A model generated the notes under the pieces. It did not search any database. It was given only the letters and a program-made list of their open reading frames with translations, and was not told where the DNA came from. The translations under genes and the position numbers were made by a program. Positions 25,670 to 35,075 of a DNA stretch of 64,000 nt are shown piece after piece. The DNA lies in contig CBFHWN010000004.1 of the NCBI GenBank assembly GCA_965659595.1, positions 1 through 64,000 on the forward strand, written 5' to 3'. This DNA comes from Casp-actino8 sp965659595. Lineage in GTDB: Bacteria; Actinomycetota; Acidimicrobiia; Acidimicrobiales; Ilumatobacteraceae. Each line of letters starts with the position of its first letter. Within the stretch, counting starts at the first letter, position 1.

Positions 25670-27688
25670 GTGACCGACCAGACTTCTCCTCACAGCAGCC
25701 TCGCCACTTCTCTCCTCGACGGCTTCGTCCAAGCCGGTGGTCCGGTCGTGTCACCCGATGGAAGGTTCGTCGCCTTCGTGGTGACACGTGTCGATCACGG
25801 CAAGAACAAGTACGTGTCCCAGGTATGGCTCGGCTCGACCGACGGATCGGAGACTCCTGCACCGTTGACATCGGGTGACCCCGGGGAATCACAGCCCTCA
25901 TGGTCGCCTGACGGACGACATCTCGCCTTCGTCTCGGGGCGCGAAGGCGCACAAGGCGCCAAGAAGGGCGAACGAACTCTCCACGTGATTCCGGTGACGA
26001 CCCCCGGCGAAACGCGCACGATCGCCGTGCGTCAGGACGGCCTCGATGCGCCGACCTGGTCACCCGACGGACGATGGATCGCTTTTTGTTCTCGCGTCCC
26101 CGACGAGCGCTATTCGGCCGAGGACGAATCGTGGCAATCTCCGCGTCGAATCGACACCTTCTTCACCCGTCTGAATGGCGAAGATTTCGTGTTCGACCGC
26201 CCGAATCATCTGTGGGTCGTGGCCGCCGACGGCACGGGCCAACCGACAGACCTCACGCCCGGCCCGCATCAGGTCGGCGACTTCGCGTGGTGTGCCGATT
26301 CGAACGGTCTCATCGTCTCGTCGGCTCGCCACGCCGACTGGGACCGCGATCTCTCGACCGACTTGTTCGTGGTCGACCTCGAGGGCGACATTCGTGCCCT
26401 CACCGAACGCGCCGGCGTCCATTCGCATCCGTCGGTCTCCCCCGACGGCCGACGCGTCGCCTTCCTGGGTCACCACGATGCAAGCACCTACCCACACAAC
26501 GTGCGCGTCGGCGTGATCGACCTCGCGACGCACACCAGGATCTGGATCTCGGAAGGTCTCGATCGAACCTTCGAGACCACAGTTGGCAACGTCGCGCCGG
26601 TGTGGGAGTCCGATTCGTCGATTCTCGCCACCGCCGAAGACGCCGGCGAGTGCCACCTCTATCGACTCGATGCGAACGGCACCACACCACCGATCGCCAT
26701 CACGTCGGGCGCTCGATGTGTGAAGGCCTTCGACGCCGCCGCCGGCGTGATCGCCGCCGCTGTCACCCATGTGACGCGTCCCGGTGAGATCCACGTGTGG
26801 CAACACGGAGCCGAGTCCGTTCTCACTGATGTGAGCCACTCCTACGTGAAAGCTGTTGCACCCATCGCTTGGGAGCGTTTCTCCGTTCCGGTCGCCAACG
26901 CCACACCGGGCGTCGAACCGCACATCGACGCCTGGATCGTGCGCCCGAAAGACTTCGATTCAGGGAAGAAGTATCCGGTGATCCTGAACGTGCACGGTGG
27001 ACCGCACACGCAGTACGGCGAGGCCTACTTCGACGAGTTCCAGGCCCAAGCAGCAGCCGGATTCGTGGTCGTCGCCTGCAATCCCCGCGGGTCGTCCGGA
27101 CGTGAAGAGGCCTGGGGACAAGCGATTCTCGGACCGAAGCACCCGAGACGACCGGGCACCGGTTGGGGCGTCGCCGACTTCGAGGACGTCCTCAGCGTCC
27201 TCGACGCCGCGCTCGACCGCTACGACTTCTGCGACCGATCACGCGTCGGCATGCAAGGCGGAAGTTACGGCGGCTACATGGCAACACTGCTCGCGGCGCG
27301 ACATGCAGGTCGCCTCCGTGCGGTGTGCAGCGAGCGTTCGGTGAACAACCTCCTCACCGAGGAGTGGTCGAGCGACATCGGCACCATGTTCCGCGTCGAA
27401 CACGGGCCCGATCCAGTGGAGGATCCGGACGAGTATCTCCGCATGTCACCGAGCACGCTCGCACGCGACATCGACGTTCCGGTGTTGATCGTCCACAGCG
27501 AGAACGATCTACGTTGTCCGATCAGTCAGGCCGAAGAGCTGTTCGTGACTCTGCGACTGCTCGGCAAAGAAGTGGTCTTCTACCGATTCCCCGCCGAGAC
27601 CCACGAACTCTCGCGAGCCGGTTCACCGGTTCATCGCCGTCAGCGTTTCGAGATCATTCTCGACTGGTTCGCCGAGAAGCTCGCCTGA
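25670..27688 (+). CDS. S9-family serine peptidase (acylaminoacyl-peptidase-like)
   Basis: A 672-residue prolyl-oligopeptidase family enzyme. The N-terminal half is a WD-like beta-propeller with repeated PSWSPDGRHLAFVS-type blades. The C-terminal alpha/beta hydrolase domain has the nucleophile Ser532 in GGSYGGYM, an Asp in HSENDLRCP and the His in ETHELSR. It probably cleaves short peptides in the cytoplasm; no signal peptide is seen. The GTG at 25670 is preferred over GTG 25661 because TACCGT (25657-25662) lies seven bases before it. Confidence 0.92.
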   Translation: MTDQTSPHSSLATSLLDGFVQAGGPVVSPDGRFVAFVVTRVDHGKNKYVSQVWLGSTDGSETPAPLTSGDPGESQPSWSPDGRHLAFVSGREGAQGAKKGERTLHVIPVTTPGETRTIAVRQDGLDAPTWSPDGRWIAFCSRVPDERYSAEDESWQSPRRIDTFFTRLNGEDFVFDRPNHLWVVAADGTGQPTDLTPGPHQVGDFAWCADSNGLIVSSARHADWDRDLSTDLFVVDLEGDIRALTERAGVHSHPSVSPDGRRVAFLGHHDASTYPHNVRVGVIDLATHTRIWISEGLDRTFETTVGNVAPVWESDSSILATAEDAGECHLYRLDANGTTPPIAITSGARCVKAFDAAAGVIAAAVTHVTRPGEIHVWQHGAESVLTDVSHSYVKAVAPIAWERFSVPVANATPGVEPHIDAWIVRPKDFDSGKKYPVILNVHGGPHTQYGEAYFDEFQAQAAAGFVVVACNPRGSSGREEAWGQAILGPKHPRRPGTGWGVADFEDVLSVLDAALDRYDFCDRSRVGMQGGSYGGYMATLLAARHAGRLRAVCSERSVNNLLTEEWSSDIGTMFRVEHGPDPVEDPDEYLRMSPSTLARDIDVPVLIVHSENDLRCPISQAEELFVTLRLLGKEVVFYRFPAETHELSRAGSPVHRRQRFEIILDWFAEKLA

Positions 27689-27737
27689 GCCGACGACACT
27701 GCGTTGGTATTTCGGCCCGTCGTCTTTCGGCACGTCA

Positions 27738-28544
27738 TCACTCGGCGAGCCAGTGGTCGATCAGCTTGCGGGCGATCGAAATGCCGGGCGGAATGGGCGG
27801 CAAATCGTCTTTGCGATACCAGTTCGCCTCGACGATCTCGGCCGGATCGCAGACGATGTCGCCGCTCATCCATTCGGCCCGAAAACCGAGCATCAGGCTG
27901 TGAGGAAACGGCCAGGGCTGACTCCCGAGATAGCGAACCCTGTCGACTTCCACACCGACTTCTTCGCGCACTTCGCGAATCACGGCCCCTTCCAAGGTCT
28001 CGCCGGGTTCGACGAAGCCGGCCAGACACGAGAACATCGGCATGCGGAACTGAACGCCACGCGCAAGCAACGCCTCTTGGTCCGGACCTGGTTCGCCGCG
28101 AGTGACGAGTGTGATCATTGCCGGGGCGAGTCGAGGGAACGCCATGTGACCGCACGACGGGCATCGCATGGCTCGTTCGTTGTGCGCAAGTTGGGTGGGC
28201 GTACCGCAACGTCCGCAGAAACGATGGGTACGAGCCCAGTCGACGATCTGCACGGCTCGTCCAGCCGCGAGCCATTCATCTTCTGACGTGCGACCGAACA
28301 GACTGAACAGATCGAGAGCCGCGCCGTCGGACGGATCGAGCGTGTGATCGGAGGGGACGTCGACTCCCCAGTAGGCCCGACCGTCGAGCACTCCGAGGAA
28401 GTGCCGACCCCAGTCGGGAGACACTTGTTCATCGTGAATCCAGACCCTGGATTCGACGACGTGAACGTAAAGATGCCCGTCGACATCGGCGGGTGGAGCG
28501 ATGGCGGGCTGGAAACGGCTGATACGGCTGATCGACTCGGTCAC
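27738..28544 (-). CDS. nudC: NADH pyrophosphatase (NudC-like Nudix hydrolase)
   Basis: About 268 residues, the usual NudC length. An N-terminal domain is followed by a zinc ribbon (FCGRCGTPTQ...MRCPSCGHMAFPR) and the Nudix box GFVEPGETLEGAVIREVREE, then SQPWPFPHSLMLGF, the SQPWPFPxS signature of NudC. It hydrolyses NADH or NAD-capped RNA to NMN plus AMP-containing product. The GTG at 28544 is preceded by CACACT six bases upstream; an assembly gap begins 12 bases beyond it, so a longer N-terminus cannot be excluded. Confidence 0.88.
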   Translation of the reverse strand: MTESISRISRFQPAIAPPADVDGHLYVHVVESRVWIHDEQVSPDWGRHFLGVLDGRAYWGVDVPSDHTLDPSDGAALDLFSLFGRTSEDEWLAAGRAVQIVDWARTHRFCGRCGTPTQLAHNERAMRCPSCGHMAFPRLAPAMITLVTRGEPGPDQEALLARGVQFRMPMFSCLAGFVEPGETLEGAVIREVREEVGVEVDRVRYLGSQPWPFPHSLMLGFRAEWMSGDIVCDPAEIVEANWYRKDDLPPIPPGISIARKLIDHWLAE

Positions 28545-28556
28545 CCTGGAAGTGTG

Positions 28557-28566
28557 NNNNNNNNNN
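28557..28566. other. Assembly gap (10 N)
   Basis: Ten undetermined bases lie between the divergent nudC and thiolase genes, inside their promoter region. The true length is unknown. Confidence 0.99.
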
Positions 28567-28584
28567 GACCGTAGGATGCCCCTC

Positions 28585-29778
28585 ATGTCGAACTCCTCCT
28601 CGCGCCAGGTCGTCATCGTCGAAGCAGTCCGCACTCCGGTCGGCCGTAGGAACGGAGGGCTCTCGACCCTGCACCCGGCCGAATTACTGGGCCTCGTCCA
28701 AAAAGAAGTGATCCGCCGGACCGGCATCGATCCGGCCGCGGTCGAACAGGTCGTGGGTGGAAACGTGAGCCAGGTCGGGGCCCAGAGCTTCAACATCACT
28801 CGTACGTCGTGGCTGTCGGCTGGACTTCCCATGTCGACGGCGTGCACGACGGTCGACACCCAGTGCGGCTCGAGCCAGCAGGCCACCGGACTCGCCGCAT
28901 CACTCGTGGCGTCGGGCGTGGTCGACGTGGCCATGGCCTGCGGTGTCGAATCGATGAGTCGTGTTCCGATCGGAAGCAACTCGTCGAAGGCGCTCGGCCT
29001 CGGTGTCCCGGTGCCGAAGTCGTACTTTGAGCAATACGAGTTCACGTCACAGTTCGAAGGCGCCGAGCGCATCGCCGACGAGTGGAACATCACCCGTGCC
29101 GACACAGACGCTTTCGGCCTCGAGTCGCAGGAGCGCGCCGCCCGTGCGTGGGCCGAAGGTCGCTTCGACGGCCAGTTCATCGATGTCGACGCACCCGATC
29201 TCGACGAAGACGGCAAGCCGACCGGCACCACTCATCGCGTGTCGCGTGACGAAGGAATTCGGGACACCACCCTCGAGAAGTTGGCCACGTTGAAGCCAGT
29301 CGCGCGCGAGAACGGCGTGCACACCGCCGGCAACTCGTCCCAGATCTCCGACGGGGCGGCGGCCATTCTCATGATGACGGCCGAAAAGGCGGCCGAACTC
29401 GGTCTCACACCTCGCGCCCGCGTGGTCGACAGCTGCCTCGTCGGTGTCGATCCGGTTCTCATGCTCACCGGCCCGATCGACGCCACCGAACGCCTTCTCG
29501 AACGCAACGGTCTCACCATCGACCAGATCGACACCTTCGAGATCAACGAAGCCTTCGCTTCGGTCGTCCTCGCCTGGGCCAAGGCCGTCGGCGCCGATCT
29601 GGCCCGCACCAACCCCAACGGCGGCGCCATCGCCCTCGGACATCCCCTCGGTGGAACCGGAGCGATCCTCATGACGAAGGCGCTCTACGAACTGGAGCGA
29701 ACCGGCGGTCGTTATGGGCTCGTCTCGATGTGCTGTGGCGGTGGCCTCGGCACCGGCACCCTCATCGAACGAATCTGA
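28585..29778 (+). CDS. Acetyl-CoA acetyltransferase (thiolase)
   Basis: A 397-residue thiolase. The nucleophile is C94 in TVDTQCGSSQQA; the C-terminal motifs are EAFASVV, GGAIALGHPLGGTGA (catalytic His) and CCGGGLGTG (second Cys). It performs the last step of beta-oxidation or the reverse condensation. The ATG at 28585 is seven bases from TAGGAT (28572-28577); ATG 28576 overlaps that box and is less likely. A lipoprotein nuclease gene follows. Confidence 0.93.
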   Translation: MSNSSSRQVVIVEAVRTPVGRRNGGLSTLHPAELLGLVQKEVIRRTGIDPAAVEQVVGGNVSQVGAQSFNITRTSWLSAGLPMSTACTTVDTQCGSSQQATGLAASLVASGVVDVAMACGVESMSRVPIGSNSSKALGLGVPVPKSYFEQYEFTSQFEGAERIADEWNITRADTDAFGLESQERAARAWAEGRFDGQFIDVDAPDLDEDGKPTGTTHRVSRDEGIRDTTLEKLATLKPVARENGVHTAGNSSQISDGAAAILMMTAEKAAELGLTPRARVVDSCLVGVDPVLMLTGPIDATERLLERNGLTIDQIDTFEINEAFASVVLAWAKAVGADLARTNPNGGAIALGHPLGGTGAILMTKALYELERTGGRYGLVSMCCGGGLGTGTLIERI

Positions 29779-29792
29779 TCCCACACTCGGCC

Positions 29793-30296
29793 GTGGCCGA
29801 CCGACGTCTTCTGAGCGCGCTCACCATCATGCTGTGCCTCACAGCATGTGCGACGGCTCCCGTTCTTCCCGACGGCGCCAACGGTGAAGTCGTCGAACAC
29901 GTCGACGGCGACACCCTCGACATCGTTTTCGCCGTGGACGGTCGAGCGATCGTCGAACGGATCCGACTCATCGGCATCGACACACCCGAGACCAAGAAAC
30001 CCGGCACACCGATCGAGTGCTACGGACCCGAGGCATCACAGCGGCTGGCCGAACTTCTACCGGTCGGTACCTTCGTCGACGTCGTTCGTGACACCGATAC
30101 TCGCGACGACTACGGCCGACTGCTCGCCTACGTGTACCGAGCCGCCGATCGAATCCTCGTCAACGAGATCCTCGTCCGAGAGGGTTACGCCCGAACCCTC
30201 TTCATTCCGCCCAACACCTCTCTCGAGACCGAGTTTCGCCGAGCGGAACGCAGTGCCCGCACCGAACGCCGCGGCCTGTGGTCGGCGTGCTCGTGA
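29793..30296 (+). CDS. Thermonuclease-like (SNase) lipoprotein
   Basis: A 167-residue secreted nuclease-fold protein. From the GTG at 29793 it has a lipoprotein signal RRLLSALTIMLCLTAC (lipobox LTAC), then the SNase domain: VEHVDGDTLDI, RIRLIGIDTPETKKPG (active-site Arg and Asp), RDDYGRLLAYVY and RTERRGLWSAC. The active residues of the staphylococcal enzyme region are recognisable, so extracellular nuclease activity is plausible. It starts 14 bases after the thiolase stop. Confidence 0.88.
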   Translation: MADRRLLSALTIMLCLTACATAPVLPDGANGEVVEHVDGDTLDIVFAVDGRAIVERIRLIGIDTPETKKPGTPIECYGPEASQRLAELLPVGTFVDVVRDTDTRDDYGRLLAYVYRAADRILVNEILVREGYARTLFIPPNTSLETEFRRAERSARTERRGLWSACS

Positions 30297-30306
30297 CGTC
30301 GACAGG

Positions 30307-30312
30307 TAGCGT
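30307..30312 (+). promoter_or_regulatory. -10 box TAGCGT of the ChbG-like gene
   Basis: TAGCGT, six bases from the GTG at 30319; no Shine-Dalgarno. Confidence 0.65.
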
Positions 30313-30318
30313 GATCCC

Positions 30319-31155
30319 GTGACCGAACTCCTACGACGTCTGGGCTACGACCCCGACGCCAAACTGGTGATCGTCTCATGTGACGACCTCGGCTCGTGCC
30401 ACGCCGCCAACGTCGGGGTGTACCGCGCGCTGCGCGATGGCCTCGCCACGTGCGCTTCGGTCATGGTGCCGGCTCCGTGGGCTCGCCATGCCGCTCTCGA
30501 ATACGCCGGTGAGGACATCGGCGTACATCTCACGTTGAATGCCGAACACCCGGCGTATCGATGGGGTCCGATCACTCACTCGCCGTCGCTTCTGTCAGGC
30601 GACGGAGGATTCCCACGCGACATCGACGACCTCTGGGAACACGCCGATCCCGAAGAGGTACGCCGTGAATGCCGAGCGCAGATCGAGCGGGCCATCCTCT
30701 GGGGCTTCGATGTGACCCACCTCGCGCCCCATCTCACGGCGATCACTTTGCGACCCGAATTCTTCGACGTCTATCTCGATCTGGCGGTGGAATTCGCATT
30801 GCCTGTTCGTCTTCCTTCGACCATCACCGAAGCTCAGGCCGGATTTCCGTTCCGTCGTCTGGCCTCCGACGAGGGAGTGCTGTTCCCCGATCACTTCGAT
30901 CACGACTGGTCGGCCGGGAGTCGAGTTCGCGTCCGACGGGCCTTCCAGAACCTGCAACCGGGAGTCACCGAGATCCACGTGCAGCCCGTGATCGACACCG
31001 CCGAGGTTCGCGCTCTCGCCGGCTCGGCCGCCGATGGCTGGGTCGACGACCTCGCTCTCGTGACCGGCGATGGCGAGCTTCGGCACTTGCTGGACGAGAC
31101 CGGGGCGATTCTGATCGGCTACCGCGCGCTGCGCGACGCGATGCGCCGCGCTTAG
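30319..31155 (+). CDS. ChbG/HpnK (YdjC-like) family deacetylase
   Basis: A 278-residue carbohydrate deacetylase family protein. It has IVSCDDLGSCHAANVGVYRAL (metal-binding DD), GEDIGVHLTLNAE (metal His in GVHL) and THLAPHLT (HxxxH). YdjC-like enzymes deacetylate chito-oligosaccharides or hopanoid and other glycans; here the substrate is unknown. Leaderless start at GTG 30319. The last 4 bases overlap the convergent SCP2-like gene. Confidence 0.87.
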   Translation: MTELLRRLGYDPDAKLVIVSCDDLGSCHAANVGVYRALRDGLATCASVMVPAPWARHAALEYAGEDIGVHLTLNAEHPAYRWGPITHSPSLLSGDGGFPRDIDDLWEHADPEEVRRECRAQIERAILWGFDVTHLAPHLTAITLRPEFFDVYLDLAVEFALPVRLPSTITEAQAGFPFRRLASDEGVLFPDHFDHDWSAGSRVRVRRAFQNLQPGVTEIHVQPVIDTAEVRALAGSAADGWVDDLALVTGDGELRHLLDETGAILIGYRALRDAMRRA

Positions 31156-31382
31156 ACGTTCGCTACGAGCTCGGCGATTCGTCGCCCGGCCTCACCCGAC
31201 GACAGCGCGTCGAACAATGGACCGGTCGGGCCCGTCGACTTCAACTTTCCGAGCATGAAGGCGACCGACGGATCGAGCTCCACATCGGCCGACGACAATG
31301 TGACGACGACTTCGGCATCGTCGGGACCGTCGACACGTTCATCCTTCTTGCCGACCACGAGGCGGTACTGCACGAGGGTCAT
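31152..31382 (-). CDS. Short SCP2-like protein
   Basis: A 76-residue protein. The stretch DPSVAFMLGKLKSTGPTGPL matches the end of SCP2 sterol-carrier domains (typically AFMxGKLKxxGD), but the usual 100-residue domain is shortened at the N-terminus. It may bind a lipid or be a domain remnant. Its start overlaps the amidase stop by four bases (ATGA at 31382), so it is co-transcribed with the gene at 31379. Confidence 0.65.
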   Translation of the reverse strand: MTLVQYRLVVGKKDERVDGPDDAEVVVTLSSADVELDPSVAFMLGKLKSTGPTGPLFDALSSGEAGRRIAELVANV

Positions 31383-32350
31383 GATGTCACCGACGACGGA
31401 TCGACGAGTCGCCTGGGAGGATCGACAGGCCGGCGGAGTACCGACGCGATCCCGGCGAACAGGTCGGTCTCGACGTCGTTCTCAGTGGGCCCGCCGACGG
31501 TGGATCGGGCCAGGATCCAGTCCTCGTACGGATACACCTCGGCCAATTCGTCATCAGTCAATCCGAACCACCACGGCTCGTTCGGATCGACCTGAGTGGC
31601 GTGAGCACGGAGTGCTCCGGTACGCGCCCAGAGAAAATCGCCGATGTGCAGACGGGTCGTGATGCGCTCGTCATGACTCGGGCGCGCCAGCCATTTCTCG
31701 TCGAACGGCGAGGACCCGGTGCGAGCGAGCATCGCTTCGTGGACCATGAGCATGCGCGTCTTCGACCACACCGTGTAATAGAGCTTCGACGGCTGGAACA
31801 CCGGACCGGCCCAGGGGTACCACGTGGGATCGCCGGCTCGCTCGAACGCCAGCACCGACACATCGTGCACCTTCACGTGATCGGGATGCGGGTAACCGCG
31901 CTGATCGTCGTTGTAGGTGATCAGGACCTGCGGTCGCGTGCGTCGGATCACGGCCACGAGCCGACCGACGGCCTCGTCGAGATCTGCCCGATGGAACGAC
32001 GTGGGATGGTCGTTGGCCGGCGAGTCGAGCATGCCCGAATCGCGATACCCCAGCATGACCACCTCATCGAAACCGATGATGCGCGCCGACTCGGCCAACT
32101 CTCCGGGCCGGATCCGAGCCATCACGTCGCGCTCTTGTTCAGGTGTCAGACCGTGGAACGGCTGACCAGGCTCGCGCAGGCCGGGATTTTGCAGGTCACC
32201 CTCTTCACCGCCGGTGCAGCAGACGAGAATCGTCCGCACACCGACGTCGTGATACGCGGCGAGAGTGGGAGCGCCTTTCGATGCTTCGTCGTCGGGATGG
32301 GCGTGGACCGTGAGGACGCAGAGTTCGGCTCCGGTCGCATCGGTGGGCAT
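31379..32350 (-). CDS. mca: Mycothiol S-conjugate amidase-like (LmbE/PIG-L family)
   Basis: A 323-residue zinc de-N-acetylase of the MshB/Mca branch. The metal motif is HAHPDDEASKGA, with the third ligand in GYPHPDHVKVHD, and the long insert PGQPFHGLTPEQERDVMARIR and HATQVDPN near the C-terminus are typical of Mca. Mca cleaves mycothiol conjugates to release mercapturic acids. MshB is an alternative, but the length and C-terminus favour Mca. The ATG at 32350 is six bases from TAGCGT (32362-32357). Confidence 0.85.
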   Translation of the reverse strand: MPTDATGAELCVLTVHAHPDDEASKGAPTLAAYHDVGVRTILVCCTGGEEGDLQNPGLREPGQPFHGLTPEQERDVMARIRPGELAESARIIGFDEVVMLGYRDSGMLDSPANDHPTSFHRADLDEAVGRLVAVIRRTRPQVLITYNDDQRGYPHPDHVKVHDVSVLAFERAGDPTWYPWAGPVFQPSKLYYTVWSKTRMLMVHEAMLARTGSSPFDEKWLARPSHDERITTRLHIGDFLWARTGALRAHATQVDPNEPWWFGLTDDELAEVYPYEDWILARSTVGGPTENDVETDLFAGIASVLRRPVDPPRRLVDPSSVTS

Positions 32351-32356
32351 ACCGAC

Positions 32357-32362
32357 ACGCTA
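32357..32362 (-). promoter_or_regulatory. -10 box TAGCGT of the mca-like gene
   Basis: TAGCGT, six bases from the ATG at 32350. A second TAGCGT for the divergent gene lies 33 bases away (32395). Confidence 0.65.
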
Positions 32363-32394
32363 CTGCCGACACCGACTTCGGTACCGGGGCGCAA

Positions 32395-32400
32395 TAGCGT
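32395..32400 (+). promoter_or_regulatory. -10 box TAGCGT of the PEBP lipoprotein gene
   Basis: TAGCGT, seven bases from the GTG at 32408. Confidence 0.6.
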
Positions 32401-32407
32401 GTCGAGG

Positions 32408-33073
32408 GTGACGTTCGAAGCACGCCGCCGGCGATTCACCGGGTGCACCGCCGGAGCGCTCGCCCTCGTCGCCTCGGTCAGCGCCTGCGCGTCGGACGGT
32501 CGTGAGATGTCACCGCCCCGCCCCGATCAAGTGCAGACCATCATCGACGGCACGACGGCGCCCACGGTGATCGATGGATCGCTCGAATTCTCGTCCGCCC
32601 CGGACGAGGTGTTCACACTCACTGCGCCATGGAACGACGGGCAAGCGATTCCCGTCGACCACACCTGCTCGGGTGACGGTGTGTCACCACCCCTGGTGTG
32701 GTCGGGCGCCCCGATCGAAACCCAGTCTTTCGCACTGGTCGTCACCGATCTCGACGCCACCGGCCCGACCGGTGATCCGCTCGTCCACTGGGTGGTCGCC
32801 AACATCGACCCCTTCGTCACCACCATCGGGACCGGCGGTTCGGTCGCCGGTGCCATCGAAGGTGTGAACGACCTCGGCCGACCTGATGTGCCGATCGTCG
32901 GTTGGTCCCCCCTCTGCCCGCCGAGTGGTGAGACCCATACCTACGTCTTCACCTTGCACGCCCTCAGCCAACGACTCGATCTCCTCGACGGCACACCCGG
33001 TGGCGACTTGATTCGGGCCGTCGAACTGGCGTCACTCTCGTCGGCCGGGATCACCGGCATCACCACCAGCTGA
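32408..33073 (+). CDS. YbhB/YbcL-like PEBP lipoprotein
   Basis: About 221 residues. The N-terminus is a lipoprotein signal (RRRRFTGCTAGALALVASVSAC), then a linker and a phosphatidylethanolamine-binding-protein fold: IPVDHTCSGDGVSPPLVWSGAP and DLDATGPTGDPLVHWVVANI, the two conserved regions around the anion pocket, followed by PLCPPSGETHTYVFTLHALS. Function of bacterial PEBP proteins is poorly defined. GTG at 32408 is preferred by the -10 spacing; GTG 32399 is possible. Longer in-frame readings overlap the divergent amidase gene. Confidence 0.85.
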   Translation: MTFEARRRRFTGCTAGALALVASVSACASDGREMSPPRPDQVQTIIDGTTAPTVIDGSLEFSSAPDEVFTLTAPWNDGQAIPVDHTCSGDGVSPPLVWSGAPIETQSFALVVTDLDATGPTGDPLVHWVVANIDPFVTTIGTGGSVAGAIEGVNDLGRPDVPIVGWSPLCPPSGETHTYVFTLHALSQRLDLLDGTPGGDLIRAVELASLSSAGITGITTS

Positions 33074-33119
33074 CCACCCTCCGCGTTCGAGTGACCACCC
33101 CGTGCCACACTGGCGGGGG

Positions 33120-35075
33120 ATGATCGGACTGTTCGAAACCGACCCGGCGGCCCGGCTGATTGCCGTCGACTCTGTGAGCGCGCGAATCTCGTCGTCCGGA
33201 GGATCGGCCATCGGACGAATACCGTGGGCGTCGGCCTCACCGGTCCGTCGCAACGACATCGAAAGAGACTGGTCGAGCCGCACCACCGAAGGATTCGACA
33301 CCGAGTTCGACATCGGAATCGACGGCGTCGTTCGTCGAGCACGGATCGTGATGTCACCTCGACTCGAGTCGGACGGCACTTTGCTCGGCTACCTCGGCAC
33401 GGTCATCATCGATCAACCCGACGACGACATCCGACACGTGCTTCATCGCACACCCGATGTTGTGTGGGCGGTCGACGAGTCCGGTGCCGTCCGCTTCGCC
33501 AACGAGTCGACGAAGCGTCTCGTCGGCGACGGCCGAGTCGACAATCTGGCGTCCACACTTCGCGACCAGGTACCGCGGGCCCTGCTCGTCGGTGATCTCG
33601 AACATTGGCGTGGTGACGTGGTGATCAGAAACGCCATGAGTGACCCGACCACTCTCGACTGCACGGTGGTACGCAATCCGGACGGCGGGTACACGTCCTG
33701 GTGCCGTGACGTCACCGCGTCGGCTCGTCTGCACGCCGAACTCGCCCATCAGGCCACCCACGACGCTCTCACCGGACTTCCCGGTCGGCAACTCTTCCTT
33801 CGTCGAGTGGCCGATGCCGTCGAGAGATCCCGAATCGACGGTCGCTCGCTCGCAGTTCTCTATGTCGACATCGATCACCTGAAAACCGTCAACGACATGC
33901 TGGGCCACGACGACGGTGATGCTTTCATCTCACTCGTGGGCCGCCGCCTGGTGGCCAGCACGCGTCCCGACGACGTGATCGGACGAATGGGCGGTGACGA
34001 GTTCGTGGTTCTCTGCGAAGGAGTCGGCGACGAGACAACCGCTCTCGATCTCGCCGAGCGGATCATCAGCACGTCCGCCGAACCTGTCGTGCTCCACGGT
34101 CACCGCATGTCCACCGGAGTCAGTATCGGCGTCGCAACATGGACGCCGGCCGATCGCTCCGACACGTTGAACGGCACACCACTCGATGTCGCGCTCGAAA
34201 TGGTCCGACGAGCCGACACCGCGATGTATCGCGCGAAGATGCGCGGCAAAGGTCGTTGCGAATCGTTCACCGATGCGATGAGTCACGAAGCCGAACGCCG
34301 TGGCCGCCTCCGCCTTGATCTCGAGCGAGCACTGGCCGACGATCAGTTCCACCTCGTCTTCCAACCCGTCGCCGCCCTCCACACCGGGCGCGCCGAAGCA
34401 GCCGAAGCTCTGCTCCGATGGAATCATCCGACCGAAGGGATCCTCGTACCGGCCGATTTCGTGGAGCTCGCCGAGGAGACCGGGCTCGTGGTCCCGATCG
34501 GCTCCTGGGTCGTCGACGAAGCATTGCGCGTGCTGGCGTCCTGGATCTCCGATGGGCGGGTCGACCGGCATTTCCGCATGCACGTGAACGTGTCCTCCCA
34601 ACAAGTGGTCGACACATCCTTCGTGGAAGGACTTGCGGGAGCCGTCCGTCGTCACGGACTCAGCCCGGCCAATCTCTCGATCGAGTACCGGTCGGACGTT
34701 CTCGACGACGACGAAGCCGCCCGAACCCTTCGGTCTCTCCATCGACTGGGCTTCGTTCTGACCGTGGACGAGTTCGGCGACCGCCGATCATCGCTCTCCG
34801 ACCTGCGAACAATCACTCCTCACTACGTCAAACTTGCCGGATCCTTCGTTCGCCCTCTCGACGTCGACGATCGCGACGATCCGATGGTGCGCGGCCTGGT
34901 CCAGCTCGCGCACGGCCTCGACGTCTCGGTCATCGCCGCGTGGGTCGTATCGAACCATCAACTGCAGCGACTCCACTCTCTCGGCTGTGATCTCGTCCAG
35001 GGATTTCACGTGGCCCGACCTGTGCGTGCCGACGACTTCGATCCGACCGCCGTGGCAGTTCGTATCAACGGCTGA
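33120..35075 (+). CDS. Diguanylate cyclase with PAS-like sensor and degenerate EAL domain
   Basis: A 651-residue cytoplasmic signalling protein without membrane helices. An N-terminal region of about 100 residues and a PAS-like segment (DVVWAVDESGAVRFANEST) precede a GGDEF domain (about 206-385) with an intact GGDEF (291-295) and an inhibitory-site RPDD (282-285) five residues upstream. The EAL domain (about 395-640) keeps EAL (429-431), NVSS and the Lys at 571, but the DDFG motif reads DEFG and the AEGVE motif reads AAWVV, losing metal or catalytic acids. It should make c-di-GMP; phosphodiesterase activity is doubtful. ATG at 33120 is used. Confidence 0.9.
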   Translation: MIGLFETDPAARLIAVDSVSARISSSGGSAIGRIPWASASPVRRNDIERDWSSRTTEGFDTEFDIGIDGVVRRARIVMSPRLESDGTLLGYLGTVIIDQPDDDIRHVLHRTPDVVWAVDESGAVRFANESTKRLVGDGRVDNLASTLRDQVPRALLVGDLEHWRGDVVIRNAMSDPTTLDCTVVRNPDGGYTSWCRDVTASARLHAELAHQATHDALTGLPGRQLFLRRVADAVERSRIDGRSLAVLYVDIDHLKTVNDMLGHDDGDAFISLVGRRLVASTRPDDVIGRMGGDEFVVLCEGVGDETTALDLAERIISTSAEPVVLHGHRMSTGVSIGVATWTPADRSDTLNGTPLDVALEMVRRADTAMYRAKMRGKGRCESFTDAMSHEAERRGRLRLDLERALADDQFHLVFQPVAALHTGRAEAAEALLRWNHPTEGILVPADFVELAEETGLVVPIGSWVVDEALRVLASWISDGRVDRHFRMHVNVSSQQVVDTSFVEGLAGAVRRHGLSPANLSIEYRSDVLDDDEAARTLRSLHRLGFVLTVDEFGDRRSSLSDLRTITPHYVKLAGSFVRPLDVDDRDDPMVRGLVQLAHGLDVSVIAAWVVSNHQLQRLHSLGCDLVQGFHVARPVRADDFDPTAVAVRING

